Below, piece by piece: positions 35,041-47,800 of a DNA stretch of 64,000 bases. A model generated the notes under the pieces. The model ran no database searches and was not told where the DNA came from. It saw only the letters and a list, made by a program, of their open reading frames with translations. The stretch comes from Limnoperna fortunei (Eukaryota > Mollusca > Bivalvia > Mytilida > Modiolidae): the NCBI GenBank assembly GCA_944474755.1, contig OX104113.1, forward strand, positions 70,735,917-70,799,916. Direction: 5' to 3'. Within the stretch, counting starts at the first letter, position 1. The number at the start of each line of letters is the position of its first letter. The translations under genes were made by a program, and so were the position numbers.

Positions 35041-38000
35041 CGGTTTTATCTTTTAACATTGAGGGAATCCGGGGCAATATTCCTTATTTGCGAGATCTCT
35101 GTACAAATTCCAACTTTGATATTATATGTCTCCAAGAAATCTGGTTGTGGGATTATGAAAAACATACTACAAAATCTCTTTTACCTGAATATACATGTTT
35201 TCCGCGTGCTATTGATACTGACTTTCCAAAAACTCACTTTGTGCGATCGCGTGGATATGGTGGTGTATTAATAGCTTGGAAAGAAAAATTTGAAACCTAT
35301 ATTACCCGATTAAACGATGGTAATAATCGTATTATAGCCATTGAGATAGAAACTGCAGATCAACCTATCTGTCTTATAAACTGCTATATGCCAACTTTTG
35401 GATATAAAACAACAAGTGAAGAGTATCAGGAATGTTTAGATATCCTGGATGCTATTATACTCAAATATAAGTCAACACATCAAATAGTAATTTGTGGGGA
35501 TATGAATGCCACACTAATGACATCTAGAAACAATGATTCTGACAAACGTCTTAGAAAATTCATAGAATCAAATAGTCTATTCACCGATATCGATAATAAA
35601 GACAAACCAACATACATCCATGGAAACGGAAAATCTCAAATCGACTATTGTTTCACTCTGAATGCAACAGTATCGCCTACCATAATATCCGATCCACACT
35701 GCATAAATTCATCAAGTCATGTTCCAATCATGTTCAATGTGATAGCCAAAGTTAGCTCTATAAAACATCAAAAACAGAAAGTAACTGCAACGCGTCTTCT
35801 GTGGGACAAAGCTGATATTCAAGCATACCAAGAGAATATCTATATCAACATGATTTCAATACAATCGACAGATCAGATTGTTGATTTTGTGAACTCTATA
35901 CATAAAAGTGTTTTACACGCCGCTAAAACGGCAATCCCTGCCAAAAGAATTAAATTTCATGGTCCGAAATGGAAGGCATCTCCGGAAACCCTTAGTGTTA
36001 TAATGAAGGGAAAACGACTTCACAAAGCTTGGCTAGAACTCGGCAAACCAGGAGTTGACCATCATATATCGATAGAAAGGAAGAATATTAAGAAAAATAA
36101 TACGTTCAACTCAACGTAAACAAGTTTACGAAGAACGAACCCAATTTTACAACCAACTCAATGACATGAATAATACTGTTGGATTTTATAAACTAGTTAA
36201 ACGTGCAAGACAAGACTCTAGTATTGTACAATCTGCAATGAAAAGGAATGGTGACATTATTTTAGATTTTAGTGAACAATGCAATGGATTTGCAAATTTG
36301 TATGAAGATTTGGCCATACCATCTCATCACGACTCATTTGATAAAAGCTATTTAGAAAGAGTGAACTCAGATATGAAACTGATCAGAGAAATTGTACAAA
36401 ACCATGACATTGTTAATGTTATATCAGAAGAAGAAATTGTAAATGCCATATTTCGTCTCAACACTAATAAAGCTCCGGATGAATTTGGAATATCAGCCGA
36501 ACATATCAAACATGCGGACATGTCATTAATACCAGCTCTATCAACATTATTTAATGCCATCATTAAACATTCATATATACCGGAACTGTTCAAAACCGGA
36601 GTTATAAACCCTGTACTTAAAAAGGGAAAGACCCCACAAAATTTGACAGCTATCGAGGAATTACCATCACCTCTATAATTGGAAAATTACTTGAACTTGT
36701 TATCCTAGAACGTATTAAAACCAACTTCCCAGAATCACAATCAAGTTTACAATTTGGTTTTTCCTGTGGTCTGTCTCCCAGTATGGCAGCATTAATCATA
36801 TCTGAAGCCGTAGTAGAAGCTACCGAAAATGGTCAATCTCTTTATCTTGCACTATTAGACTCACAGCGTGCCTTTGATGTGGTTTCTCATCAGTCGATGA
36901 AACGAAAACTCTTCCTAAGTGGAATTAACCTCAAACTTTGGAAATTAATAGATAACTGGTATCAGAACTTGACATCAAAAGTTAAATGGAAAGGTATACA
37001 GAGCCGTCCATTTCCGATCTTACAAGGTGTTAGACAAGGCGGTATTCTGTCTACAGGATTATACAAAACATATATAAATGACTTACTTTTGTCTTTAGAA
37101 GAACAACAATTAGGCAGTTTCATAGGTACAACATATATTGGCTGTCCGACCGTTGCTGACGATGTTGCATTGATTTCATACTCTCCTGATGAGCTTCAAA
37201 ATATGTTAAACGTCACATTTAATTTCTCAACTAGAGAATGCTACAATATACACCCTCAAAAAAGTATGGTCATTCCGAAAGTAAAGAGCAAAAGATCTGA
37301 AAATGTGCAAGGAAGTCTTTATACAGCCTCATAGGAACTGGTGTTCATGGTACTAATGGACTACTTCCATCACAAAGTTTAAGTATGTACAATACATATG
37401 TACTACCAAGACTCTTATATGGCCTCGAGATCTTCATATTAAGACAAAAAGACTTAAGTCTCCTCGAACATTTTCATATTAACTTCCTGCGATCTATACA
37501 AGCAATACCTACTCGTACATCAAAAAGTATTACCCATTTACTCGTTGGCTGCAGAACCATTACAGCAGAGTTACATTTACGACAACTTTCAATGCTCGGG
37601 TGTATAATTAGTAGTCAAAATTCAACACTACTTAGCTTACTTTATAGACAGTCCGTGATGAAATCAGAAGATTCAAAGAGCTGGTTCGTACATATAACTG
37701 ACATTCTTGAGCAATATGATCTACCTAAAATTGAAGAACTTCGAAAGTCTACCTTATCGAAACAACAATGGAAAAAACAAACCAAAAATGCAGTCGATAG
37801 TTACTGGACCAAGTCGATGGTCGATGATTGTTATTCAAAGTCAACTCTTGAATACTGTAACTTTCAAACTCTCAAGATTGGAACTCTACACCCGGTGTGG
37901 TTGGATATTCCTATGAATCAAAAGGACATAAAACGCTCATCCATCAAGTGCAGAATGATCACAGGAACTTACATACTACAATCAACATCACACAAGTTCA

Positions 38001-38339
38001 ATAGCAAGGAAGTAGACCCCACCTGTCCACTGTGTATAACAGAAAACGAGGACATTGTACATTTCCTTACAACCTGTAATGCGCTACACCAGTACAGAAG
38101 TAAATATATAACTGTGTTAAAGAATAAGGTTCGATGGTTCATTACAAAAATCCTGGGAACTTTTAAAAAATGACCGTATTTTACTTGCACGTCTCATTCT
38201 TGATGCCTCGGTATTGATAGAACCAAATATTATTCCTGACTGTCGAGTTCTAAGAAAGAACATTGAATCAATAACAAGGAAACTGTGTTTTAGTCTACAT
38301 TGTGGTAGAACATTTCTGATCAATTCAGTCACTGGATAA
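34998..38339 (+). pseudogene. LINE ORF2: endonuclease and reverse transcriptase, frameshifted
   Basis: The first frame, 34998-36119, is an APE-type endonuclease: SFNIEGI, LQEIW, GGVLI, CYMP, GDMNA, QIDY and a final SSHVPI in place of the usual SDH. The RT follows in shifted frames (36166-36678 and about 36660-37334), with NTNKAPDEFG, LALLDSQRAFD (motif A, about 36846-36880), LQGVRQGGILS, and the catalytic box as VADD at 37152-37163. Frame 37385-38173 has LLYGLEIF and the C-terminal knuckle CPLC...IVHFLTTC. A last shift near 38130 leads to a stop at 38337-38339. I count about four frameshifts, so it is inactive, though otherwise well kept. It would have nicked target DNA and copied its own RNA. 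Confidence 0.87.
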
Positions 38340-38639
38340 AAGGAGACCGTTGGAGAAACGCCCAGATTGTGTATATAAGTTTTTATTTACATTTTAGTCA
38401 TTAACTTTCTTTTACCACTTCGTGGGTGCTCCAACATATTGGAGGATTATACAGACAAGACAAGACAAGACAAGACTGGAGGAAATTATTAAAATTTGAT
38501 AGTTAAACGACATTAGAAACATAAAGGTAGGTTTTTTCATGAAGATAATTCAATTCGGAACAGAAATAATTACAACCCCGTGTTGATAGGGGAAAAGAAA
38601 CATTTTAAAAAATTTTTTGAAAGTTGGCGGGTATAGACT

Positions 38640-40390
38640 GGCAACACCGTTGCGAGTATCCACTCTGTGGAAGAAGTAAACAATTTCATTGCAAGTCGAA
38701 ACGTATGCACATTTCTGTCTTACACATGGGATTACATAACCGATAAACTCACCAAACATGATCTTAATGGCTTATTTGCATCCCCCGTCTTTATGATTGT
38801 CTTCAATTTCCTCACCATGATGCAAAAAAAACATTCGTCGTCGCAAGTTTGTCGTCCTAGATTTTGACTCGAAAGTCACCAAAGAAATTGAATAATTAGA
38901 CGGGTTAGAAAATGTGAATTTTCCGGATTAGTACTAATTGCATTAAATTTGTTTTTTTTTTACTTTGTAACCCGTTGTTTTATTTGATAAATAGTTTATA
39001 CAAATTGTTAATTTAATAACAGGTGCGCGAACAAGTTCACATTATTTTTGTAAATCGTACTCTGTGCGCACGCGTACGCAAAAGTCGTTCTTTCCAACGT
39101 TCCGACCATTCAGTTTAAATGATCATAACTTTTGATAAAGGTTATCAATTTTTTTCATCTTTGCAGTTTTGAAAAGCTTTTTAAAACTATGGACAAACCA
39201 CACAACAAATAAATAATCTTTTTACATAAATAGAAAGCTGAGATTCAGAGCTTTTATTTGATACCTTGTTTATACCCATGGCATTAAAAACGTCTGTTTT
39301 ATTTGGGTTACAGCTGACGTTGTAGCCAGAAAAACGCTTCACCGGTACCTTGTACCGGTGTGAAAGGGAAGGGGTTAATATCTATATGCAATGTTATTTA
39401 AAGAACCAATTGTTTAAAACTTTGATGTCTCAGATGATCATTCTCTTATATCAAAGAAGAAAAAGCAACACATGGCAAAGACAAATCATAAAAATTTGAC
39501 TGTATTAAATGATCCTGACTTAGTTAAAGCATATTATAGAATATCATAAGTACATTATATCTTCACAAGCTGTAAACAACAATTAATCTCTCATATCACA
39601 TTACAAAATGGGTACCTGTTTTAATCGTCCAATTACTTTAATTGAGTTTCCCCGATATGGTTACAACCATATCTTTTCTTGTTTTATATAAGTTTACATA
39701 TCAATGTCAGTGATTTATTCCAGCCTAAAAATATTGTTGTCGCCACCATGTCATGATACGGTAATGGCTATTGTATGAGACGACGGTACAATTTATTTGC
39801 AAAATCAAAAATGTATTTTTGATATAAAAGATAGGGAATAAATAGTAAAACCGTGCATTATACTATTATACATGTGCTGATCAGGAATAAGAACTTGTAG
39901 GCGAATAAGATTGTTACAGAAGGAGATCATTAAGAACATAATTCGATACAACACACTAGTTTTTTTATATCTGAAAACAATAACAGATGTTCACTGGAAC
40001 TGTATCAACATTGTCATAACAATTTTGTGTACTTTATCATATTTAATCCATTATTCTAAAGTGCTTACAAAGTGTTTTTTCATCATTTCGTTTGTTTGGC
40101 AGTTAATAATTAAGTGCTTTTAGTATTATTCAATCATTTAAATGGCGTGTGCCGTGTCACGTTAGTTGACAACTGATCATTAATATCATATGCTACTTTT
40201 TAATGACCGATTTTTACCGTAGCCATATATTACATACCAACCAGACGCATTAATAACACTGTTTTAAGACATTATGTAATATATGTACTATTGTCATGCG
40301 TTGTAACCCACAGACACATTATCAATTAGCTATGAGAATTCATATATTTGATGCATGTCAATTCTGATGTACATACTTAGTAATGCATAA
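38640..40390. other. No recognised gene; one short palindrome
   Basis: Nothing coding is supported. A perfect inverted repeat CACCGGTAC...GTACCGGTG sits near 39340-39362. A 66-codon frame at 38667-38867 is of uncertain meaning. Confidence 0.4.
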
Positions 40391-40394
40391 TCTG

Positions 40395-40670
40395 CTTTTT
40401 CGTCATTTGATTGATCTCTTCCTTGTTCGACTGGTCTCTCCTATGTCGATTTGGCTGGCCTCTTCTCTCTTCCATGTCTGTTTGATTAGTCTCTTCCTTG
40501 TCGGGATATTGGTATTTGCTCTGCCGTATCTTTTCTGTCTTTGAGTGGTCTCTTCTTTATCTGTTTAACTGATCCCTTTCCTGTCGTTTTACTGGTCTCG
40601 TTTCTATCTTTTCGACTAGTTTTATTTCTAGCTGTTTGACTGGTCTCTTCTCTGTCTGCAGAGATATAAT
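40395..40670. repeat. Diverged ~27-bp minisatellite
   Basis: About ten degenerate units are related to TGTCTGTTTGACTGGTCTCT followed by TCC. Confidence 0.7.
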
Positions 40671-40934
40671 GCTCGTGAGTTGTTCTTAATAGATTGTAAG
40701 TACATACTTAGCAATGACGCTATACCTGAGTAAAGACTGTTCAAAAATAGAAGGAGCCTAATCAACAAATAAAAATAACATTACAGTAATATTACAAGTT
40801 TTGGACAATTTATGGGATGAATCAGTAAGCGTAACGTAAGTCTATAGAAATGCCTGTTGGTGCATGACATCGATGCTGATCTACCGTTTAATACGTGTAG
40901 CACTAATGAGAAACGTTACATAATCAGCTAACAA

Positions 40935-41010
40935 GGATGGTGCTTAGTTAAAAAAAACGCCAAGGTATGCTCGACTCAAATTTTAGTTGGACAGTTTTAT
41001 TGCCGAAGTT
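40935..41010 (+). mobile_element. Possible degraded SINE fragment
   Basis: ACGCCAAGGTATGCTCGACT followed by CAAATTTTAGTTGGACA resembles the central part of the window's SINE family, with many changes. Confidence 0.35.
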
Positions 41011-41869
41011 TAAAGGGTTTTACGGTATACTCTACATAAATGACAAACAATTGGGGGAAATGTACAACGTATCGATCTGATTACGGTTTCGTGTGAGCGA
41101 TAGGAGATCTTGCATGTATTTAAATTCAATGTTGATTGAGACATACATAATTTACACTTTCTGCCAATGAAACATATTACATAATTGACTCCGCATTCAT
41201 ATTTCATAGAGTTCTTGAACTTGCTAATGATCTGGTGCAAAAACTGTTAGCTTCGTTATTTTTTTAAATCTTTTTTCAAGATTCTTACTGGTGTTGTAAT
41301 CAATTGTAAATGTATTTAAGTGTTGATTTTATAAAATTAACTCTGAAAATGTATGGTTTCATTTTACCTTTTTGGATGCTATTTGAATAATGCATTTTCT
41401 TTCAAGCTTTTCAAAGATTGAAGTAAATCACCGTAAGCAGACGACATATTCAATAAACCCGTCACGATCATATTGTTGTCATCACCAGAGATGTAAATAC
41501 ACACATAAATTAAACTCGCTTCTTTTTTTATGTCAAAACATGATTGATTAAGGCGTATTTTATTTGTACTTAAAAAAACAACTCACCCTTTTCGACACGT
41601 GACTTAAATTTTAAAGCCCTCCTAAGAATTTGACTAATTACAATAGTTAAAAAGTTTTTATGTCAATAAAAGTAAATTGGAATTATTTTCGAATATTATT
41701 GAACTTTCCAGAAAAAAACATCGAGAAATGTATGGTTTTGTTACCTTTTACGAGATGTATTAAATGGCTAAAAGTTAGTGATAAATGTAATTCAATTCAA
41801 GCCCCAATTTAGATTAAAAAAATTAAAAGTAGATCTTACAACTTCAGACACAGCATAATTCCATTTCAA

Positions 41870-41980
41870 GTCGAAATCGAGCGGAAGGAAAGAGAAAAAA
41901 AAGAAGAAAGAAAACAAATATAAGAAACCGAACAGAAAACAATGTCTTCCAAAACTTCGTTTGTGAGACACAATTAACAC
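41870..41980. repeat. Remnant of the repeat triplicated at 59.7-60.6 kb
   Basis: ATAAGAAACCGAACAGAAAA, then CAATGTCTTCCAAAACTTCG and TTTGTGAGACACA, matches the closing part of each unit there, including the small hairpin around TGTCT/GAGACA. Confidence 0.6.
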
Positions 41981-43490
41981 AAAATCACGCGAGTGACTGG
42001 ATAATTGCATCCAACACCCGGATGTGTTGCCACCTACAACTTAATATTTCCGGTGGTTAGATTGAAAAAGCTTTCCGCTACGAAAGTTATTAATGATGAG
42101 ATTTCTACAATTGTAAGTCAATTTGCAAAAATTATCAAAGCCTAACAGTAGCAATCATGTTAAAAATAACTACATATCAATCATTTTCATGGTGTATTAA
42201 CAATGTCTGTTCTTTTTTGTTTTTATTGTCTTGCACAAGTAAGGTTGTGCTGACAAAAATCATTACCAAAAAGATATATATACCAAACAATAGATTTGTT
42301 GATTTCCCACAGATAATATGTAGACTCTACACATGATTGGTATAATTTCTACAGATAATGTGTAGACTCCCCGCAGATCTGTTGACTGCACATAGATGAA
42401 ATGTGAATGAAACGCGAGTAATAGTAAAGAATGCGGTTAACATGACTTGCCACAATGAAACTACTATAAACGACCAGTAATAATGGTTAATCATTCGTAA
42501 CTTTAGTTTTCTAAAATGCTCATTTTTCGTCTGGAAATGTATTTTTCAGTGCGAAAAAATATCTTCCGAATATTTATTCAAGGTCATTATGCGCGAATAG
42601 GCGGAATTTAATTTTTTGTTACATTGCACCTTTTTTGTTGCATAGATTATTACCTTAACAATATGTATAATTAGATGGATAACAGAACACTCTTAAATCA
42701 ATCAGTCAGTTAATACGAAAATTTAAGTTCAAAATTTGTGATTAATTATGTTGTTGTGCCCGCATAAAAGGCCCCTAACACCATTATTTTTTTTATCTGA
42801 CACATATATAAGGTCTATAATAAATTTATCAGACATCAATAGTTTATCCTATTTTCATATCCACAGCGCCGTCAAAGGAGGACATGATTGAAATCACAAA
42901 ATGATGTTGGCATCAGGTGGTCTATAATTTTCTGAGATTGTGATCTCAGTTCTCGTCTTGGATACCAAAATAATAATCATTACAAACAGCGTTTTATAAG
43001 CAGGATCTATACGTCAAAATGTATCAAAAACCACTATCGAACTCCTGACGATTATTTTAACAGCATTAAGTGCACAGTGGCATTTTCTATTCTAGTATTG
43101 ACATAAATGTCATATGGATACCAAAACATCAAAAGACCTGGTAGACGTAGTAAGGTTGTGATATTTATTCCAATGTAACAGTAACCTTTGATTTTTCGTC
43201 TACACTTTACACGACAATCCCACATATTCAGCTTAAAACCAGGCTAAAGAAATCTCATTAAACGCTGATTTTTTTAAAAAGAAAAATGGAATGAGACGAT
43301 ATAAATACTGAAAAAACTGACAATCGCTGAGTAATAAGTCGTTGTCATTGCATTTTACGATAGCCCAGCCGATCGCAAATATATGAACTCGCAATTTTAA
43401 TTTATAGTACCTGGTACCATGACATAACTGATTTCGTGATCAATGACTCTAAATAATGTAATAAATATACTAAAGATGAAATATGTCAAA
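41981..43490. other. AT-rich region without a recognised gene
   Basis: No supported open frame. A short direct repeat (ACAGATAATATGTAGACTCT and ACAGATAATGTGTAGACTCC) lies near 42310-42372. Confidence 0.4.
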
Positions 43491-43499
43491 TGTTAGACT

Positions 43500-44290
43500 T
43501 TTTATTTGGCAACATGTTTTCCATGTTTGGAGGGCACGTTTTTCAACTGACTTTGGTATTTGATACAATAAGTTTTAATAATGCTCCCTTTCTCACCTGT
43601 TGCTGTACTCTCTGAGGCTGTGTTCCTAGAAGGACCGCTGAAGCAAGAAAAGGAATTAGCCAAGACCATTAATTTCACATTTCGTGATATTAATGATGCC
43701 TTGTCTATGAACAAGTCTTATTTTGGTCACAATATGCATTCAATTCAAATTTACCATAGCAAGCTTGAATTTAAAGATACCACCAATACACTTTAATCGG
43801 CTTCTAACTTAAACCTTCGTCTAGATATAGACTCTGGAAACTGTCATTCAACTGTGATGACTTCAACTTTCCAATTGTTTATCGGTAACTATATTCCTGC
43901 AGCTCTGGCGTACGATGTGTAGATTTCACAACACATACGTTATTCTAAATCTTGCGCTCAAGGTCATTGTAATTCACAACCATTCTATTCAAAAACAAGG
44001 GGTTGATGTCCCGTCAGTAGTTGTATGGCCGTCCCCAAGAAGACATAAGTCATCGTTATGGGAATTACACCTCTCAGACATTTTCGTCATTGGTAGTCTT
44101 AACTATTCCTAGATTTGAAATTTTCCAAGACATGACGATGAGTAATGTGAGGTTTGATATAACTGCAGGCAGGCGCTGCTTACTCGTTCGGAGTACATCA
44201 GTTCATACATGGTTTTTCTTTAGTACAAATTCCGTTTTCTATTTTTGGTTTTTGTTTCGTTTTATAAACAGGATATGTAATTGCCCCTAA
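43500..44290 (+). pseudogene. Penelope-like element reverse-transcriptase relic
   Basis: Broken forward frames give MFGGHVFQLT near 43519, then LEGPLKQEKELAKTINFTFR and DINDALSMN (43581-43714), where an RYIDDVL-type catalytic box is expected and appears as DIND. A DDFNF-like segment follows near 43855 and MYGRPQEDISHRYG at 44021. This order, and the closely similar piece at 52112-52712, fits the conserved RT of Penelope-like elements. The catalytic aspartate pair is damaged and several stops interrupt it. The 3' tail from TTACTCGTTCGGAGTACATC is shared with the 52-kb copy. Confidence 0.7.
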
Positions 44291-44539
44291 TTGTCCTTTG
44301 GCTTTTGTCCTTTGTCAGTTTCTTTGCTATCTTTTCTTCCCCCTTTTTACGAGGGAAGAAATGCCAATGGATATAATAGATTGTAAGGTATTTTTTTTAT
44401 GAAAATTTGGTATGAAGAAGCTTGAAGCACAAATAAAAGGACAAACAAAGAAGTCAGGTAGCGTAAACAATATACGTACATTTGCTTTGTTATTTCAGTT
44501 TTCTTAGTAAGCTCTGCTATACAAGACGAGTAATGCACA

Positions 44540-44815
44540 AAGGTAAAACTCACAAAGAATAGTTTTTTTAATTTTACAGATGTGAATACAGTACCTTTGA
44601 TTTTCTGATCGACAAAATATTTGTTAATTTCTGCAGGTGATAGGAATTCCAGTGTGTACAAACTGTTAATTAACATTAATTGATTACTGCACATATGTAA
44701 AACTTACCAAGAATAGTTGTTTTTTAAATATAAGGTTGTGAAGACAGTATATTAGATTATCTTTTTATTAATTTCTGCAGGTTATCGGAATTCCAGTGTG
44801 TACAAACTAATTCAA
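44540..44815. repeat. Two-copy tandem duplication, ~150 bp
   Basis: TTTCTGCAGGTGATAGGAAT with TCCAGTGTGTACAAACT at about 44628-44665 recurs as TTTCTGCAGGTTATCGGAAT with the same continuation at about 44773-44809. The preceding AAAACT-ACAAAGAATAGTT parts also match. Confidence 0.75.
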
Positions 44816-47800
44816 GATTTGTTCCTGTAATAATATTAAACTGAATGTCTTCTTGTACAAAGACAGGACCATTTGCTATAGTTGTTAACTGGTTTGTTCT
44901 AGACTGTGCCTATGTCCTATACTTTTGATTTGTGGATTGTAGTTTTTGACAGTCTTGGTGTTTGATTACCTTTATTTCATACTAGACTGTTACAATTAAA
45001 CGCTATATACTATACATTAACTATGCTTGCGAAATATTCCGCTACGCATTATTGTAATGGGCTGTTCTACAAAATTACATAATAAATTAACTTCTTCAAA
45101 CAAAATGGTAATTGTAATGTCAAAAAAATATTGTATTGGAGGAAAAATAGCCTTAAAGAACAATAAATTTTCATTAAATGCGTTAATGCATTTATTTTTG
45201 ACGTTTGATGTCTGACCAGAAAATAAGAAATCCATTGCGAGCACTTATAATTAAAATTTATCGCACATTTGTGCCGAATGCAGCAAAAGTAATTGTCTAC
45301 AGCAAATATGACCGCCCATGGTTTTGTTAAACTGTTTTCTTTACATGCAAAGCCTGTGAAAACTTGACATGTTTGAGAATTGATTTGTTTTTCTCACTTT
45401 CTTTTCCTACATTGACAGTGAAAAGTATTTGTTTATTTGTCCATCCCATTCTACAGGAATTTGAAGTTTGTTAACTTGTTTTCATCATGAAAATAACTAA
45501 AATACTGCTTACTAGATATTCAACCCATTAAATAAAAAACAGTATTCAATTTCAGCATTAGGTAATCGTTCAGCTCGTCACTTTTTTGTGTGACTTAGGA
45601 TCCCATTGATTCCACGTGAGCTTGAGATTAAGACACAACAATCAGTTTAAAGTCTTCTTCTACAAATTTATATCTTGAAATCCACAACGATGGCTGGTTA
45701 CACTTTGAATTACATGTATATAATAAACCGCTAAGCGGATATAGACGACTCTTGGTCGGTTTTTAGTGTCGTTACTTGTTGTTTGAGAAAGAATATATGT
45801 ATAGTTATCATCATGAGAGACAAATTATTATGACGTCGACAATCAGTTACGCGCTGAAATATAAGTTCGAGTGTACGAAACAGAAAAAATTGCTCAGCTA
45901 TTCAGTATTTAATAGAAATTAATTTTATTCATAATCATCAGTAATACATTGATTTGATAGTTATGGTATTTTTACTTTATATACTGCTCCCTAATATACT
46001 TTAAAGAAAGAGAGATTGTAAAACTTTGTAGCTAAGTATCCTATACAAATTATTGCATTGAGACTTTTCCGATTAGTGTGCATTTTTATAGAACACTTTA
46101 TCGATATTTAATTCTCATGAGTACGAATTAATCTTCCTTCAAAGCTGATTTGTTTCTATAATATGCGAGTCCCAATATTTAGCGACAATAAAGATAACCT
46201 AACTAAAATGCTTTGATGTAAGTATTAAATTAAAATACGACGACATTCACACTAGTAGTCTTGACTAATTGCCTTTATATGCCGCTGAAATATACCCCCC
46301 CCCCCAAAAAAAAAAAGAAAACAAAAGAAAAAACCGCTGACACCTAATAAGCAAGTTTTCAAAGTAACATGTATTCCTATTTTAAAAAAGTATGTTGGAT
46401 AAAAATATATAATATGATAAAATTGCCCTTTCAAGTAATTTGTTACTTTCACACTGTGTCTACATAGTACGACTGGTCAGCTAAGCAAGTATTTGTAATA
46501 ATGTTGCAAAGTTTTATGTACAAAGCTAAATTTTCACAGATGTAATTATTACGATTTAAACCAAGAATACCTAATTGTTAAATTGCCAATTATTTTTAAT
46601 TGTTTTTTTGCTGGATTTTACTACACTTGCGAGACAGTTTTTAGTATTATGTCCATGTTTTCATGTGCCGCTGTTAGCTTGTATTTAGATGTCACATGAC
46701 GAAATGCAACTATACATTATTTGTTTTTTTTTAAATTAATAATTTACAGTTTTTTCCTCGACCGCGTTGTTGTATTGTATTTAAAGTTTTTCCCCTTCAG
46801 TATGATTATACATGCTCCACTGACTAACCCTTATATCTTCATACTGGAATGCCTGCTTTATAGTCAGCTAGCAGTATTTCAAAATTATTCAGGATAAGGG
46901 ATAATTAATTGAAGGTAATGAAATGTTGAATGGTAGACTGAATATAAAAGCCAAAAGTATAAAGTGTTTGGAAAGAAAAGGGAGAGGTTTGCACCTTCCA
47001 AAGCAACAATGCGCCACCTCTTGTATGACATTTACAAAAGTAGCCTTTATAGTTCAAAGAGTGCGTGGCTATAGCCAAACAAGTTACCCGCTAGGGTGTG
47101 CCCTGTGATTTTAATATTTCAATCTGACAACTTCTGAAAGAAGGTATGCGAGTGGTGCGGTAAATATCCTTCCCAGCAATTACCAGTAAGACTAAGAATT
47201 ATCAGGATAAATAAGGATTACAAAAATATTAAGTTGCTACTATTTTAATAAGGAAAAGGAAATCTCTGCTAATTACAAATGAGTAATCTTTGTTGTAATA
47301 ATTAGAAAACGTCTTATTTAAATTACCTCTGAGAACACAAAGACCTATTATGTCACAGACTTTTAGTGAACTGCAAAGATTTTAATTTGATAAGGAAGTA
47401 TTATACATCAGTATATCATTGAATTCCATATATTGTATAATTAAAATCTCTATATCTGATCAAAGAAAATCTTTGATTCAACATAAGGCAACGCATAAGC
47501 TTGGAAACATTGCTTTGTTATGTTATCGTGATGTAAACCAGGGTGGTCTGTTCAGAAAAGATTTTCAATTTGTACGTTCAATACTTGATATGTGGATTTT
47601 TTTCTTCAAGGAAAGATTTAATAACTTCAGTTTGATTACAATCCCACGCATTTAATATTAGAATCTTGTTCAGCTGTATCTAGTCCTAGACACGTGGCCA
47701 TTGTATAAGACACTTCAAATAAATCAATTAAACATACTCTGAATTGTTGTAGGGTACTTTGATGGGTTGCCTTGTCGGTCATTTGTACTGGATTTATTGA

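Larger units (their letters stand above)
33367..38469 (+). mobile_element. 5.1-kb CR1/L2-like LINE, 5'-truncated, with ACTG target duplication
   Basis: The element runs from inside ORF1 to a 3' tail of ACAAG repeats (about 38447-38469). The 3' UTR has CCACTTCGTGGGTGCTCCAA. ACTG flanks both sides (33363-33366 and 38470-38473), short but consistent with the palindrome arm sequence continuing across the break. The clade call (CR1/L2 group) rests on the PHD ORF1, the APE endonuclease, the zinc knuckle and the short-repeat tail, and is inference. Confidence 0.85.
33064..38637. mobile_element. Palindromic (foldback/MITE-like) element split by a LINE
   Basis: The left arm, 33064-33276, starts TCTATACCCGCCAACTTTCA. 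After a 38-nt loop the right arm begins at 33315, is broken after 33366, and resumes at 38474-38637, ending in GGCGGGTATAGA. Arm lengths are 213 and 52 plus 164 nt, so removing the LINE gives a ~470-bp near-complete palindrome. No clear target duplication is visible outside. It carries no protein and is older than the LINE. Confidence 0.82.
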
